From positions 1 to 56,947 of the forward strand of contig JAFQOP010000006.1 of the NCBI GenBank assembly GCA_017403155.1: a stretch of 56,947 bases of DNA, read 5' to 3'. Below are positions 43,114-51,448 of the stretch, in pieces; position 1 is the first letter of the stretch; every line of letters starts with the position of its first letter. The stretch comes from Clostridia bacterium (GTDB lineage Bacteria > Bacillota > Clostridia > Oscillospirales > CAG-272). Under the pieces are notes generated by a model that was not told where the DNA came from, did not search any database, and worked only from the letters and a program-made list of their open reading frames with translations. A program made the translations under genes and the position numbers.

Positions 43114-45291
43114 TCAGAATCTTAAAACATAGTTAAGCGAACCGCTGGCTCGTTGTTCCGCCTTCACGATAAACTCACATTTTTCGCCGTGGACGGCAAA
43201 GGGGACGTCTTCCTCGCGCAGGGTTATACTTTTCGGTATTTTTCCGTGCGCCACAACCTTAACATCACCAAGATCGCTGATGCCGCGAATCTCGGGTATG
43301 GAGTTGTTTATTATATCATGACCGTTATCCCTTCTTCCGCTAAAGGAACCCTTACGCTCGCCAACGGTTAACATCAGCTCGGAGTTTCTGATACCGCTCG
43401 AGGTGATCTCAGTGAGTGCGTATCCTCCCTGCTGATAATCGTAAGTGTATCCGTCATCCTCATATATAGCCGTGCTTCCCGACTCCGACGAAGGATAGAG
43501 ATTGATCACGTACTCATGCTCCCTCTCGGTGAGATACCTCTGAGGTGTCATAGTTACGATAATAGCTCCGCTCTTTACAAACAAGGCTCCGCCAATCCTC
43601 TCGGGTGGTATGTATTTTATACTCCGACCACCGACTATGCTCTCACCTGTAAAGTAATCTATCCACTCCCCCTCGGGCAGTGTAAGATTCATATCAAACA
43701 CTCCGACAAACAATGAGTCACCGAGCATATACGCATTCTTGACATTATCAAACTTGTCAGTGTCACTATATACAAGCGGAAGGGGTCTCAACATTGGTAC
43801 TCCGTCCCTGTGTGCAATAAAGGACGTGTAATAAAGATACGGGAACAAAGACGAGCGCATCAAAGAATAAGACTTGTATATTTCTTTAAGCTCTTCTCCC
43901 AGATACCATGGATAGTTCCAGTAGCTCCAGTTGTTCTGCTGAGTCCATGGCATAAGAAATCCGTAGTGCATCGACTGCAAGTTGGTTACATCTATATCGC
44001 AACCCGAATTTGAATGCCCGCACATTGCATAATTCATAACCGACACCAGCGTCTTAGGACCGCCACCTGTATCTCCCGCCCACGTTGCAGCATATTGTTG
44101 AGTACCAACATAGGCACAAGATGTATTTATCATCAGACGTCTTCCGTTATACTCCTTGTGCCCCTCTGCCATATCCTTTGCAAGTAAAACGGGGTAAACA
44201 TTGTGCACCTCGTTGTCATGGAACCTTCCGCCCCAAAGTCTATCGGGATGTGCCAAGACCTGATTTGAAGCGTCAAGCTTGAAAGCAGCGGCGCCGTTAT
44301 CAACGAATTTTTTCAGGTGCTCGAACCATCTTTCTCCTATTTTAGTTATTTTATCCTGATATATTGCAGACTGTCCCAAATGCACATCCAATATCTCAGC
44401 ATCCTCCGCAAACTCATAATTCTCAACGTACGGATGCGCGTTTTCCTCGTTATATATAACGTCATAGTCCTCACAAAGCCACAACGAAAGCTGCATGCCC
44501 ATTCTTCTGAGATTGTGGAAAAACGTGCCGCTGTCACTCGTGTTTGACGGTTTCCAATAAGGTATATAGAATTTTTCATCATTCCACTTTTTATCGACTG
44601 AGAAGTCGTAATTCTTGCTCATCCAATACGGCTCAAGACCCATACAGTCGCACGGTATACCCATTTCACGATAAAGGCGAGTGTATTCGAGTAGTTGTGC
44701 ATCGTTTATACGTTCATTATTTACGACCGTTAATCCATAAGCAAATTTAGGAAGAAGTATAGGTCTGCCCGTTATTTCGGTTATTGACGTTGTCAAACCA
44801 AGGAGAGTGTCACTTTTGAACAAATAAATATCTGACTGACCGCCCAAAACGCAAATGCTCATCTCATCACTGTTAGTGTATCCGAGATCAAAGACAGAAC
44901 GGTAGGTGGTATTGACGAACAGCGCCCAACCGTCACTTGAAAGAAGTATCGGCATTGGTCCGTAACAGCGTACGTTTTCCTTGTTAAGAGCTATTCGCAT
45001 ACCTCTTATCATCAATCTTTCGCGGTTAGAGTCACCGAGTCCAAACAAACGCTCCTTATCAGATAGCTGAACTTTGATAGAATATCCGTCCTTATATTCC
45101 TTTAACGAGAAGGTAACCTCTCGCTTTACTCCAAATACGACTGAATCGCCAACAATTCTTATATACGCAGAATCTGCGACGGGGACGTCCTGCCCCTTTA
45201 GTATTCCGTAACGGCTAAGCATTGATTTGCTTTCGTCAGTGCTCCTGACGTGATACGCATTTTTGCCAACCTGAAAAATCTTAAGTTCCAT
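43114..45291 (-). CDS. Glycoside hydrolase family 31 (alpha-glycosidase)
   Basis: 725-aa intracellular alpha-glycosidase. N-terminal beta-sandwich (about 1-180), TIM barrel (about 185-530) with nucleophile D340 in AAFKLDASN and acid/base D407 in ATWAGDTGGG, then C-terminal beta domains. ATG 45291 follows GGAGGAG; an earlier in-frame TTG is rejected. It is divergent from an AraC-type regulator, which probably controls it. Substrate (glucoside, xyloside or galactoside) is not decidable. More A+T-rich than the arg region, and it lies between spoIVB copies B and C. Confidence 0.9.
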   Translation of the reverse strand: MELKIFQVGKNAYHVRSTDESKSMLSRYGILKGQDVPVADSAYIRIVGDSVVFGVKREVTFSLKEYKDGYSIKVQLSDKERLFGLGDSNRERLMIRGMRIALNKENVRCYGPMPILLSSDGWALFVNTTYRSVFDLGYTNSDEMSICVLGGQSDIYLFKSDTLLGLTTSITEITGRPILLPKFAYGLTVVNNERINDAQLLEYTRLYREMGIPCDCMGLEPYWMSKNYDFSVDKKWNDEKFYIPYWKPSNTSDSGTFFHNLRRMGMQLSLWLCEDYDVIYNEENAHPYVENYEFAEDAEILDVHLGQSAIYQDKITKIGERWFEHLKKFVDNGAAAFKLDASNQVLAHPDRLWGGRFHDNEVHNVYPVLLAKDMAEGHKEYNGRRLMINTSCAYVGTQQYAATWAGDTGGGPKTLVSVMNYAMCGHSNSGCDIDVTNLQSMHYGFLMPWTQQNNWSYWNYPWYLGEELKEIYKSYSLMRSSLFPYLYYTSFIAHRDGVPMLRPLPLVYSDTDKFDNVKNAYMLGDSLFVGVFDMNLTLPEGEWIDYFTGESIVGGRSIKYIPPERIGGALFVKSGAIIVTMTPQRYLTEREHEYVINLYPSSESGSTAIYEDDGYTYDYQQGGYALTEITSSGIRNSELMLTVGERKGSFSGRRDNGHDIINNSIPEIRGISDLGDVKVVAHGKIPKSITLREEDVPFAVHGEKCEFIVKAEQRASGSLNYVLRF

Positions 45292-45319
45292 ATGCTCCTC
45301 CAAAAAGCTTTGTATGTTT

Positions 45320-45348
45320 ATTATAGCACAGCCAGTTTGCTATGAAAA
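45320..45348 (-). promoter_or_regulatory. Promoter of the GH31 gene
   Basis: Minus strand: -10 TATAAT (45320-45325), 17-bp spacer, weak -35 TTTTCA (45343-45348). A weak -35 fits a promoter that needs an activator such as the adjacent AraC-type protein. Confidence 0.55.
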
Positions 45349-45469
45349 TGATATTTATAAATAACATCGCGTGCGAAGTTGTCAAAAATTAAGATCATTT
45401 TTATTTTATATCTTGAAAAAGCGCTGTAAATTGGTTTATACTAAAAGTGATTTTTGTTTTATTAAGGTT

Positions 45470-46219
45470 ATGTATGATATGGAAATATTAAGATTTCATT
45501 TTGCGCATAGAGAATACGTACCCGAGCTGACGGAGATGGTTCCGATAGTCTCGGATCTGACATTTTGCTTTGATGGGGAGATGCACTATATAATAAATGG
45601 AGAGGAGCTGACACTAAGATCGGGTGATGCCCTTTTCATTCCCAAAGGTACGAAAAGACGGCGCCTTTACACTAACATGCCGAACTACTATGCCAGTATA
45701 AATATACTTCACGATGAGCCCCTTGTGCCAAGCATATGCGGAGTTGTGAGAGGCTGTGCTGACCACGAGGTATTGTATTTAATAAAGCTTATGGAACGCT
45801 CAATAAAAACGGTTTCACTTTTATCGCAGGATAAATGTGTGGGGATTTTCACCTACCTTTACTCCGCAGTATCGGAAATGGCTTGCGACATTGACACACA
45901 TGAAATACGAGTGATAAAGCAATACATAGCAGATAATATCAGAGATCGGATAACATTAGAGGAGCTTGCCAAAGTTGCTCATTTTACACCGCAATACCTA
46001 TGCTCGACATTCAAAAAACAAACAGGAATAACACCGATGCAATATGTCTTAAAGCAGCGTATAGAGCTTGCAAAGCGTATGATTATAACATATCCCATTC
46101 CTTTATACGAAATTGCTCAACGATGCGGTTTTAACGATTATTGCAGTTTTTCGCACTTCTTTAAAAAGCACGAAGGCATATCGGTATCGGAATATAGACG
46201 ATCTATAGGATTATCTTAA
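45470..46219 (+). CDS. AraC family transcriptional regulator
   Basis: About 249-aa regulator. N-terminal cupin-like sensor (about 1-120, with [20 protein letters not shown]) and a C-terminal double helix-turn-helix (about 155-245, [20 protein letters not shown] and [23 protein letters not shown]). The start is uncertain: ATG 45470 is 2 nt from AAGG, ATG 45479 is 11 nt away. Divergent from the GH31 gene, its likely target. A+T-rich. Confidence 0.87.
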   Translation: MYDMEILRFHFAHREYVPELTEMVPIVSDLTFCFDGEMHYIINGEELTLRSGDALFIPKGTKRRRLYTNMPNYYASINILHDEPLVPSICGVVRGCADHEVLYLIKLMERSIKTVSLLSQDKCVGIFTYLYSAVSEMACDIDTHEIRVIKQYIADNIRDRITLEELAKVAHFTPQYLCSTFKKQTGITPMQYVLKQRIELAKRMIITYPIPLYEIAQRCGFNDYCSFSHFFKKHEGISVSEYRRSIGLS

Positions 46220-46286
46220 CAAATGGTGTGAAACCTGTCAACAATTTGTAAAATCGTGTTGTCCTTTATTGACCACACTCCTGTCG

Positions 46287-46427
46287 GGCTCACCCATAAT
46301 CCAAAACGGAAAGCTTGTGGGAGCTGTGACACACGTGCTTGTTGCAAATCCAACCGAGGGGTATGGGATATTCATAGAGAATATGTTAAGTGCGGCAAGC
46401 CAGCAAGCGGAGCGTAAAGCCGCATAA
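46287..46427 (+). pseudogene. spoIVB 3'-end remnant, copy C (open frame retained)
   Basis: A 141-bp copy of the spoIVB end, codons [20 protein letters not shown] through the stop, in one uninterrupted frame with 32 mismatches to copy A, many in third positions. The preceding codon is also Ser (TCG), after which similarity stops. No start codon or upstream domain. A terminator hairpin follows 7 bp later, so this may be the original gene end displaced by insertions. Confidence 0.85.
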
Positions 46428-46433
46428 ATTATA

Positions 46434-46467
46434 AAACTCGGACATTTAATGAAATGCCCGAGTTTTT
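46434..46467 (+). terminator. Terminator after spoIVB copy C
   Basis: Stem AAACTCGG..CATTT / AAATG..CCGAGTTT with one mismatch and a 4-nt loop, followed by TTTTT. No intact plus-strand gene now ends here except the AraC gene 215 bp upstream. The rest of the gap to 46610 holds nothing recognisable. Confidence 0.8.
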
Positions 46468-46610
46468 ACCTTTAGAGAGCAAGATGTTGAAAGCATACCA
46501 AGAAAGTGCGGTATAAAGCGAGGTGTCCCCATTTTCACAGGCTGAAGCCTTTTCGGTCAGCCGACATCCCGTTTTAGTTTGTTACTTTTACATATTAATT
46601 TAAATATAAC

Positions 46611-46638
46611 TTGATTTTTAGAGGCATTATGTTATAAT
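46611..46638 (+). promoter_or_regulatory. Sigma-A promoter of the GH20 gene
   Basis: -35 TTGATT (46611-46616), 16-bp spacer, -10 TATAAT (46633-46638), 34 bp before the ATG. A GGGAGGAG ribosome-binding site follows. Confidence 0.75.
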
Positions 46639-46672
46639 AACACTGAAAACAGTAAACGGGAGGAGCTCTATC

Positions 46673-47923
46673 ATGGCACAGACACATAAGAGCGTAAACG
46701 AATGCATTTTTATGCTCGATTGCGCGAGAAAATACTTTACACCCGAGTGGATAAAGAGGCTGATCGACGAGATAAGTGCAGTCGGCTATAACGCAATAAA
46801 CATACACTTTGCCGAGGACGTTGCAGTGCGCCTCGAGTCGAAGAAATTCCCCTGGCTTGCAGGTGGCGACCATATACTCTGCTCCTTCGGCGAGGAGTAC
46901 GGCTGTCCCGAGAATAACGGCGACTACATAACTCAGGAGGATATGGCGGATATTGTAAGATACGCGCAATCTCGCGGACTTGACGTTATCCCCTCTCTCG
47001 ACTCTCCCGGACACATGACCTATGCGGTCAAGAAATACAAGGAGCGCTTTGGCATAGATATCGGCAACTACTTCCACAAAAACGGAAAAACTGCAATCGT
47101 GCAGACGATGGGCGAGAACGGAGAGACTCCGAGAGTTCCCTACTCTCGAGGAATTGACATTTCAAACGCCGAGGCGGTTGCCTTCGTAAAGGAGCTCTAC
47201 CTCGAGTACGGCACCTTCTTCCGCGAGCTCGGCTGCACGAGCTTTGACATAGGAGGCGACGAGCTTCTCGGCTGGGGAGATGCGGGCAGCATTGACAAAA
47301 CGGTGCCCAAGTGGTGCAACCTCGACCACTGGGAGGCACACGCAAGAGCTCTGACGGGCAACCCGAAGGCTGTGGCATACGACGCGTTTATCCTCTATAT
47401 GAACGATATTTCCGCCCTGCTTCGCTCGCTCGGTTATACCTCTATCCGTATGTGGAACGACGACGTCTACCGCCACTCAGACACAATGTGGCAGGAGGCT
47501 ACCCAGCTTGACAAGGATATTGACGTACAGTTCTGGTCACCCCACACTAACGGAGGAGAGAACACCGCGCAATACTATATAGACCGCGGTCACAACCTTT
47601 ATAATTTCGCACGCCCCTATACCTATTACACTCTCTATCCGATAGGACGCAACCCCTCTTACGTAACTCCCGAGGCGATTATGAAGGAATGGGACCCCTA
47701 CCTTTTTGCAGCTGATAACTCCGAGTGTGACCCCGGCAACAGCGGCTACATCTTCCCACCCTTCAAGGAGGGCAACCGTATTACAGCACCGAATGAGAAG
47801 GTAAAGGGCGCAGGCTTCTGTCTCTGGTGCGACACCCCCGGTGCCGAAACCCAAGAGGAGCTGCTGGAGCACATCCGCCCCTACTTCACCGCCATTGCGA
47901 AGAAGACGCGCGGCAATTACTGA
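46673..47923 (+). CDS. Glycoside hydrolase family 20 (beta-N-acetylhexosaminidase)
   Basis: 416-aa cytoplasmic enzyme removing terminal GlcNAc or GalNAc. The barrel shows VIPSLDSPGHM and the catalytic Asp-Glu pair in FDIGGDELLGWG (D196-E197). It lacks the separate N-terminal GH20b domain of larger family members. Single-gene unit with its own promoter and a strong terminator. Likely substrates are host glycans or cell-wall fragments. Confidence 0.88.
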   Translation: MAQTHKSVNECIFMLDCARKYFTPEWIKRLIDEISAVGYNAINIHFAEDVAVRLESKKFPWLAGGDHILCSFGEEYGCPENNGDYITQEDMADIVRYAQSRGLDVIPSLDSPGHMTYAVKKYKERFGIDIGNYFHKNGKTAIVQTMGENGETPRVPYSRGIDISNAEAVAFVKELYLEYGTFFRELGCTSFDIGGDELLGWGDAGSIDKTVPKWCNLDHWEAHARALTGNPKAVAYDAFILYMNDISALLRSLGYTSIRMWNDDVYRHSDTMWQEATQLDKDIDVQFWSPHTNGGENTAQYYIDRGHNLYNFARPYTYYTLYPIGRNPSYVTPEAIMKEWDPYLFAADNSECDPGNSGYIFPPFKEGNRITAPNEKVKGAGFCLWCDTPGAETQEELLEHIRPYFTAIAKKTRGNY

Positions 47924-47940
47924 TAATTAAAAAGCAACAA

Positions 47941-47975
47941 AAAAAGGAGATACCTTGGCGGTATCTCCTTTTTTT
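47941..47975. terminator. Bidirectional terminator (GH20 / trxB)
   Basis: A perfect 11-bp stem AAGGAGATACC / GGTATCTCCTT with a 5-nt loop, flanked by A and T runs so that it works on both strands. Located between convergent genes; the T run abuts the trxB stop. Confidence 0.92.
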
Positions 47976-48894
47976 ATTTCAAGCTATCTACGTAGCGGCA
48001 GGCAGCCAGCGCTGCAACAGCGCCATCCGCGGTGGCGGTGGTTACCTGACGGACGCTCTTTGTGCGACAGTCACCTGCGACGAACACGCCCTCAAAGCCC
48101 GTTTTGGGAAGGCAGTCCTCGCCTGCAACGACGTAGCCGCGCTCGTCTAGCTCAAGCATTTTTGAGAACATCTCGTTTTCGGGAATCTGTCCGATTGCAA
48201 CAAAGACTCCGTCAACTGCAAGCTCGCTCTCCTCGCCTGTCTCAAGATTCATAAGTCTGATGGCGCGGAGCGCTCCGTCCTCGGAAACAAGCTCGGTAAC
48301 AACGGTGGAGAGTATAACTGAAACGTTATCGCGCTTTTCAATAGCGCTGATAAGACTGCCCTCGCCCGTAAGGAAGCCGAGATTCTGGACAACGTGAACC
48401 CTCTCGCAGCCCTCGGAGAGCAATACCGTCTCCTGAAGCGCGGTGTTGCCGCCGCCGATTATTGCGACCGTCTTGCCCTTGTAGAAGGCACCGTCGCACA
48501 CGGCACAGTAGGATACGCCCTCACCGACAAGCTCCTCCTCACCCTCAAGACCGAGTGTGCGGTGCTTCGAGCCCGTCGCGATTATTACAGATTTGCCCTC
48601 AAATGCATTGTTTTCTGTAATTACGAGGTACCCCGTGTCAATTTTTTCGACCGATTTAACCTCGTCGAGCTCTATCTCGGCGCCATGGGTCATAACCTGC
48701 TCGAGCAGCTTCTCCGCGAGCTCATTGCCACTCATAACAAGGTAGCCGGGGTAGTTCTCCACCCTCGGAGAATGGGTTATCTGTCCGCCGAAGGTTGAGC
48801 GCTCCACAAGGAGGACACTCTTCTCTGCGCGGCGCGCATAGAGCGCCGCTGTGAGACCTGCGGGACCCGCACCAATTATGATAATATCGTACAC
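47974..48894 (-). CDS. trxB: Thioredoxin-disulfide reductase
   Basis: 306-aa FAD/NADPH flavoprotein. The FAD motif is IIGAGPAGLTAALYA, the redox-active pair is CAVC (YCAVCDGAFY), and the NADPH motif is IIGGGNTALQ. It lies 12 bp after the redoxin-fused nrdD, so it is probably co-transcribed and may reduce the fused redoxin domain as well as free thioredoxin. Confidence 0.95.
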   Translation of the reverse strand: MYDIIIIGAGPAGLTAALYARRAEKSVLLVERSTFGGQITHSPRVENYPGYLVMSGNELAEKLLEQVMTHGAEIELDEVKSVEKIDTGYLVITENNAFEGKSVIIATGSKHRTLGLEGEEELVGEGVSYCAVCDGAFYKGKTVAIIGGGNTALQETVLLSEGCERVHVVQNLGFLTGEGSLISAIEKRDNVSVILSTVVTELVSEDGALRAIRLMNLETGEESELAVDGVFVAIGQIPENEMFSKMLELDERGYVVAGEDCLPKTGFEGVFVAGDCRTKSVRQVTTATADGAVAALAACRYVDSLK

Positions 48895-48906
48895 GGGTGC
48901 CTCCTA

Positions 48907-51279
48907 TTACTTGCGCTCGGTGAACGCCTTAATGTTGGAGAGATTTACGACCTTCTCTACCTTTCCGTCCTTTATGCTGATAAGGGTGGGAGCCTGACGA
49001 ATGCCGTACTGCTCGGTGAGCTCGGGATTCTCATGCGCCATGAGCTTCTCATAGGAGATGCCCGCCTTGTCAAGGAAAAGAGTTGCCGCCTTACAGTTGG
49101 GGCAGGTGGGGGTTGCGAAGAGGAGAACCTTCTCCTCAAGTGTATCAGCAGCCTCGAGCGCACACTCGTCGACTACCGCGCTAAGGTTAAGGGGAGATTT
49201 GCCGGTGAGCTTCTTCTCGGAGTATACGCGTCTGTCCTTATATTCCTTTGCCTTACCGTCGTTCCAGTTCTGAACGGGGCGATAGTAGCCCGTGATACGG
49301 CTGTAAACCTCGGTCTTTGCTCCGCACTCGGGGCAGCTGTAATGCTCGCCTGCGATGTAGCCGTGATTCTGGCATACGGAGTAGGTGGGAGAGAGGGTGT
49401 AGTAAGGAAGCTTGTAGTTCTCTGCGATTGTGCGGATAAGAGTCGCTGCACTCTTCCAGTCGGGGAGCTTCTCACCGAGGAAGGCGTGGAATACGGTACC
49501 CGATGTGTAGAGGGTCTGAAGATCGTCCTGAATATCGAGAGCCGCAAAGATATCGTCGGTGAAGTTAACGGGAAGGTGAGAGGAGTTGGTGTAGTAGGGA
49601 GTGTCGCCGGGCTTGGACGCATTCTTGATGTCGGGATAGCGACGAAGGTCGTGCTTAGCAAGGCGGTAAGAGGTAGACTCTGCGGGAGTTGCCTCAAGGT
49701 TGTAGAGGTCGCCGTACTCCTCCTGGTAGTCGGAGAGACGCTCACGCATGTGGTTAAGAACCTCCTTGGTGAACTCCTGGGTCTCGGGGCTGGTCATATC
49801 CTTGCCGAGCCACTTTGCGTTAAGACCAACCTCGTTCATACCAACAAGACCGATAGTCGAGAAGTGGTTAGCAAAGGTGCCAAGGTAGCGCTTGGTGTAG
49901 GGGTAAAGTCCCTCGTCGAGGAGCTTGGTGATTACGGTACGCTTGATCTTGAGAGAGCGAGCGGAGATGTCCATAAGGTGGTCGAGTCTCTTGTAGAAGT
50001 CCTCCTTGTCAGCGGCAAGGTATGCGATTCTCGGCATATTGATGGTAACAACGCCGACAGAGCCGGTGGACTCACCGCTACCGAAGAAGCCGCCCGACTT
50101 CTTTCTGAGCTCACGGAGGTCAAGACGGAGACGGCAGCACATCGAGCGAACGTCGCTGGGCTCCATATCCGAGTTGATATAGTTGGAGAAATAGGGAGTG
50201 CCGTACTTCGAGGTCATCTCAAAGAGAAGCTTGTTGTTCTCGGTCTCGGACCAGTCGAAGTCACGGGTGATGGAATAGGTGGGAATAGGATACTGGAAGC
50301 CTCTGCCGTTTGCGTCGCCCTCGATCATCGTCTCGATGAACGCACGGTTGACCATATCCATCTCACGCTTACAATCCTTGTACTTGAAGGGCATCTCCTT
50401 GCCGCCTACGATAGCGGGAAGCTCAGCGAGGTCAGCGGGAACGGTCCAGTCAAGGGTGATGTTGGAGAAGGGAGCCTGAGTACCCCATCTCGAGGGAGTG
50501 TTTACACCGTAGATAAAGGACTCAACGCACTTCTTTACTGCATCGTAGGAGAGGTTGTCGGCCTTTACAAAGGGTGCAAGGTAGGTATCGAAGGAGGAGA
50601 ACGCCTGCGCGCCTGCCCACTCATTCTGCATGATTCCGAGGAAGTTTACCATCTGGTTGCAGAGGGTGGCAAGGTGCTTTGCGGGAGCGGAGGTAATCTT
50701 ACCCGTTACACCGCCAAGTCCCTCCTGGATAAGCTGCTTGAGAGACCAGCCTGCGCAGTAGCCCGTAAGCATCGAGAGGTCGTGGATATGAATATCCGCG
50801 TTTCTGTGCGCGTTTGCAATCTCATCGTCATATACCTCGGAGAGCCAGTAGTTTGCGGTGATGGCACCCGAGTTGTTAAGGATAAGACCGCCAACGGAGT
50901 AGGTAACGGTGGAATTCTCCTTAACTCTCCAGTCGGTAACGTCAACGTAGCTGTTGACAATGTCCTTGTAGTCAAGGATTGTGGACTTAATGTCACGCAT
51001 TCTTGCGTGCTGGCGGCGGTAGATGATATACGCCTTTGCTACGTCGTCGTAGCCTGCCTGGATAAGAACAGACTCAACCGAGTCCTGGATGTCCTCTACT
51101 GCAACGTGGCCGTTCTTGATTTTAGGCTCGAAATCTGCAGTTACCTTCAGCGCGAGGAAGTCGATGATGTTCTGGTTGTAATTTCTCTCGACCGCGTCGA
51201 AGGCGAGAGCTATCGCGTTTGAGATCTTCTGGATGTCAAAGTCGATAATTTTGCCGTCTCTTTTAATGACTGTGTACAT
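48907..51279 (-). CDS. nrdD: Anaerobic ribonucleoside-triphosphate reductase fused to a C-terminal redoxin domain
   Basis: 790-aa class III ribonucleotide reductase. An N-terminal ATP-cone (about 1-90, IKRDGKIIDFDIQKISNAI) is followed by the catalytic barrel, a zinc-binding CPECG region, and the glycyl radical segment RITGYYRPVQNWNDGKAKEY. After it, residues 715-790 form a thioredoxin-fold domain with a CPNC active site (C726, C729) and a cis-Pro (P764 in RQAPTLI). The fused redoxin suggests that reducing equivalents come from TrxB rather than formate. Promoter at 51366-51394 with NrdR-like boxes; trxB follows. Confidence 0.95.
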   Translation of the reverse strand: MYTVIKRDGKIIDFDIQKISNAIALAFDAVERNYNQNIIDFLALKVTADFEPKIKNGHVAVEDIQDSVESVLIQAGYDDVAKAYIIYRRQHARMRDIKSTILDYKDIVNSYVDVTDWRVKENSTVTYSVGGLILNNSGAITANYWLSEVYDDEIANAHRNADIHIHDLSMLTGYCAGWSLKQLIQEGLGGVTGKITSAPAKHLATLCNQMVNFLGIMQNEWAGAQAFSSFDTYLAPFVKADNLSYDAVKKCVESFIYGVNTPSRWGTQAPFSNITLDWTVPADLAELPAIVGGKEMPFKYKDCKREMDMVNRAFIETMIEGDANGRGFQYPIPTYSITRDFDWSETENNKLLFEMTSKYGTPYFSNYINSDMEPSDVRSMCCRLRLDLRELRKKSGGFFGSGESTGSVGVVTINMPRIAYLAADKEDFYKRLDHLMDISARSLKIKRTVITKLLDEGLYPYTKRYLGTFANHFSTIGLVGMNEVGLNAKWLGKDMTSPETQEFTKEVLNHMRERLSDYQEEYGDLYNLEATPAESTSYRLAKHDLRRYPDIKNASKPGDTPYYTNSSHLPVNFTDDIFAALDIQDDLQTLYTSGTVFHAFLGEKLPDWKSAATLIRTIAENYKLPYYTLSPTYSVCQNHGYIAGEHYSCPECGAKTEVYSRITGYYRPVQNWNDGKAKEYKDRRVYSEKKLTGKSPLNLSAVVDECALEAADTLEEKVLLFATPTCPNCKAATLFLDKAGISYEKLMAHENPELTEQYGIRQAPTLISIKDGKVEKVVNLSNIKAFTERK

Positions 51280-51323
51280 TGCTCTTTCTCCTGTTGATTT
51301 TTGTTTATTTTATTTTTTGCTTA

Positions 51324-51339
51324 ACACTAGATATTGTGC
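51324..51339. promoter_or_regulatory. NrdR-box-like site 1
   Basis: ACACTAGATATTGTGC resembles the palindromic NrdR box (ACACWATATWTWGTGT type). It lies about 20 bp downstream of the predicted nrdD transcription start. Confidence 0.6.
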
Positions 51340-51347
51340 CGACACAA

Positions 51348-51389
51348 AAAAGTCGGCGTACATATAGTATAGTACACACGCCGACTTTT
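51348..51389 (-). terminator. nrdG terminator / dyad enclosing the nrdD promoter -10
   Basis: A perfect 12-bp inverted repeat AAAAGTCGGCGT / ACGCCGACTTTT (51348-51359, 51378-51389) with an 18-bp centre. For RNA coming from nrdG it forms a stem followed by a T run, an intrinsic terminator. The nrdD -10 lies in its loop, and RNA starting there contains only one arm. It could also be an operator dyad. Confidence 0.65.
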
Positions 51390-51394
51390 GTCAA
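51366..51394 (-). promoter_or_regulatory. Sigma-A promoter of nrdD-trxB
   Basis: Minus strand: -35 TTGACA (51389-51394), 17-bp spacer, -10 TATACT (51366-51371). Flanked by NrdR-like boxes on both sides and nested in the dyad at 51348-51389. Confidence 0.8.
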
Positions 51395-51401
51395 CAGAAA
51401 A

Positions 51402-51417
51402 ACACAATATTTTGTAT
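51402..51417. promoter_or_regulatory. NrdR-box-like site 2
   Basis: ACACAATATTTTGTAT, directly upstream of the nrdD -35. 31 bp (three helical turns) from site 3, the spacing typical of paired NrdR boxes. Confidence 0.65.
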
Positions 51418-51432
51418 TTTTTTTGATTTTTG

Positions 51433-51448
51433 TAACAATATCTAGTAT
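51433..51448. promoter_or_regulatory. NrdR-box-like site 3
   Basis: TAACAATATCTAGTAT shares 12 of 16 positions with site 2. It overlaps the last base of the nrdG stop codon. Confidence 0.5.

Noticed and set aside
49033-51222. 729-aa open frame on the plus strand opposite nrdD
   Set aside because: It is the exact antisense of a well-conserved nrdD. It has no ribosome-binding site or recognisable domain and arises from codon bias.
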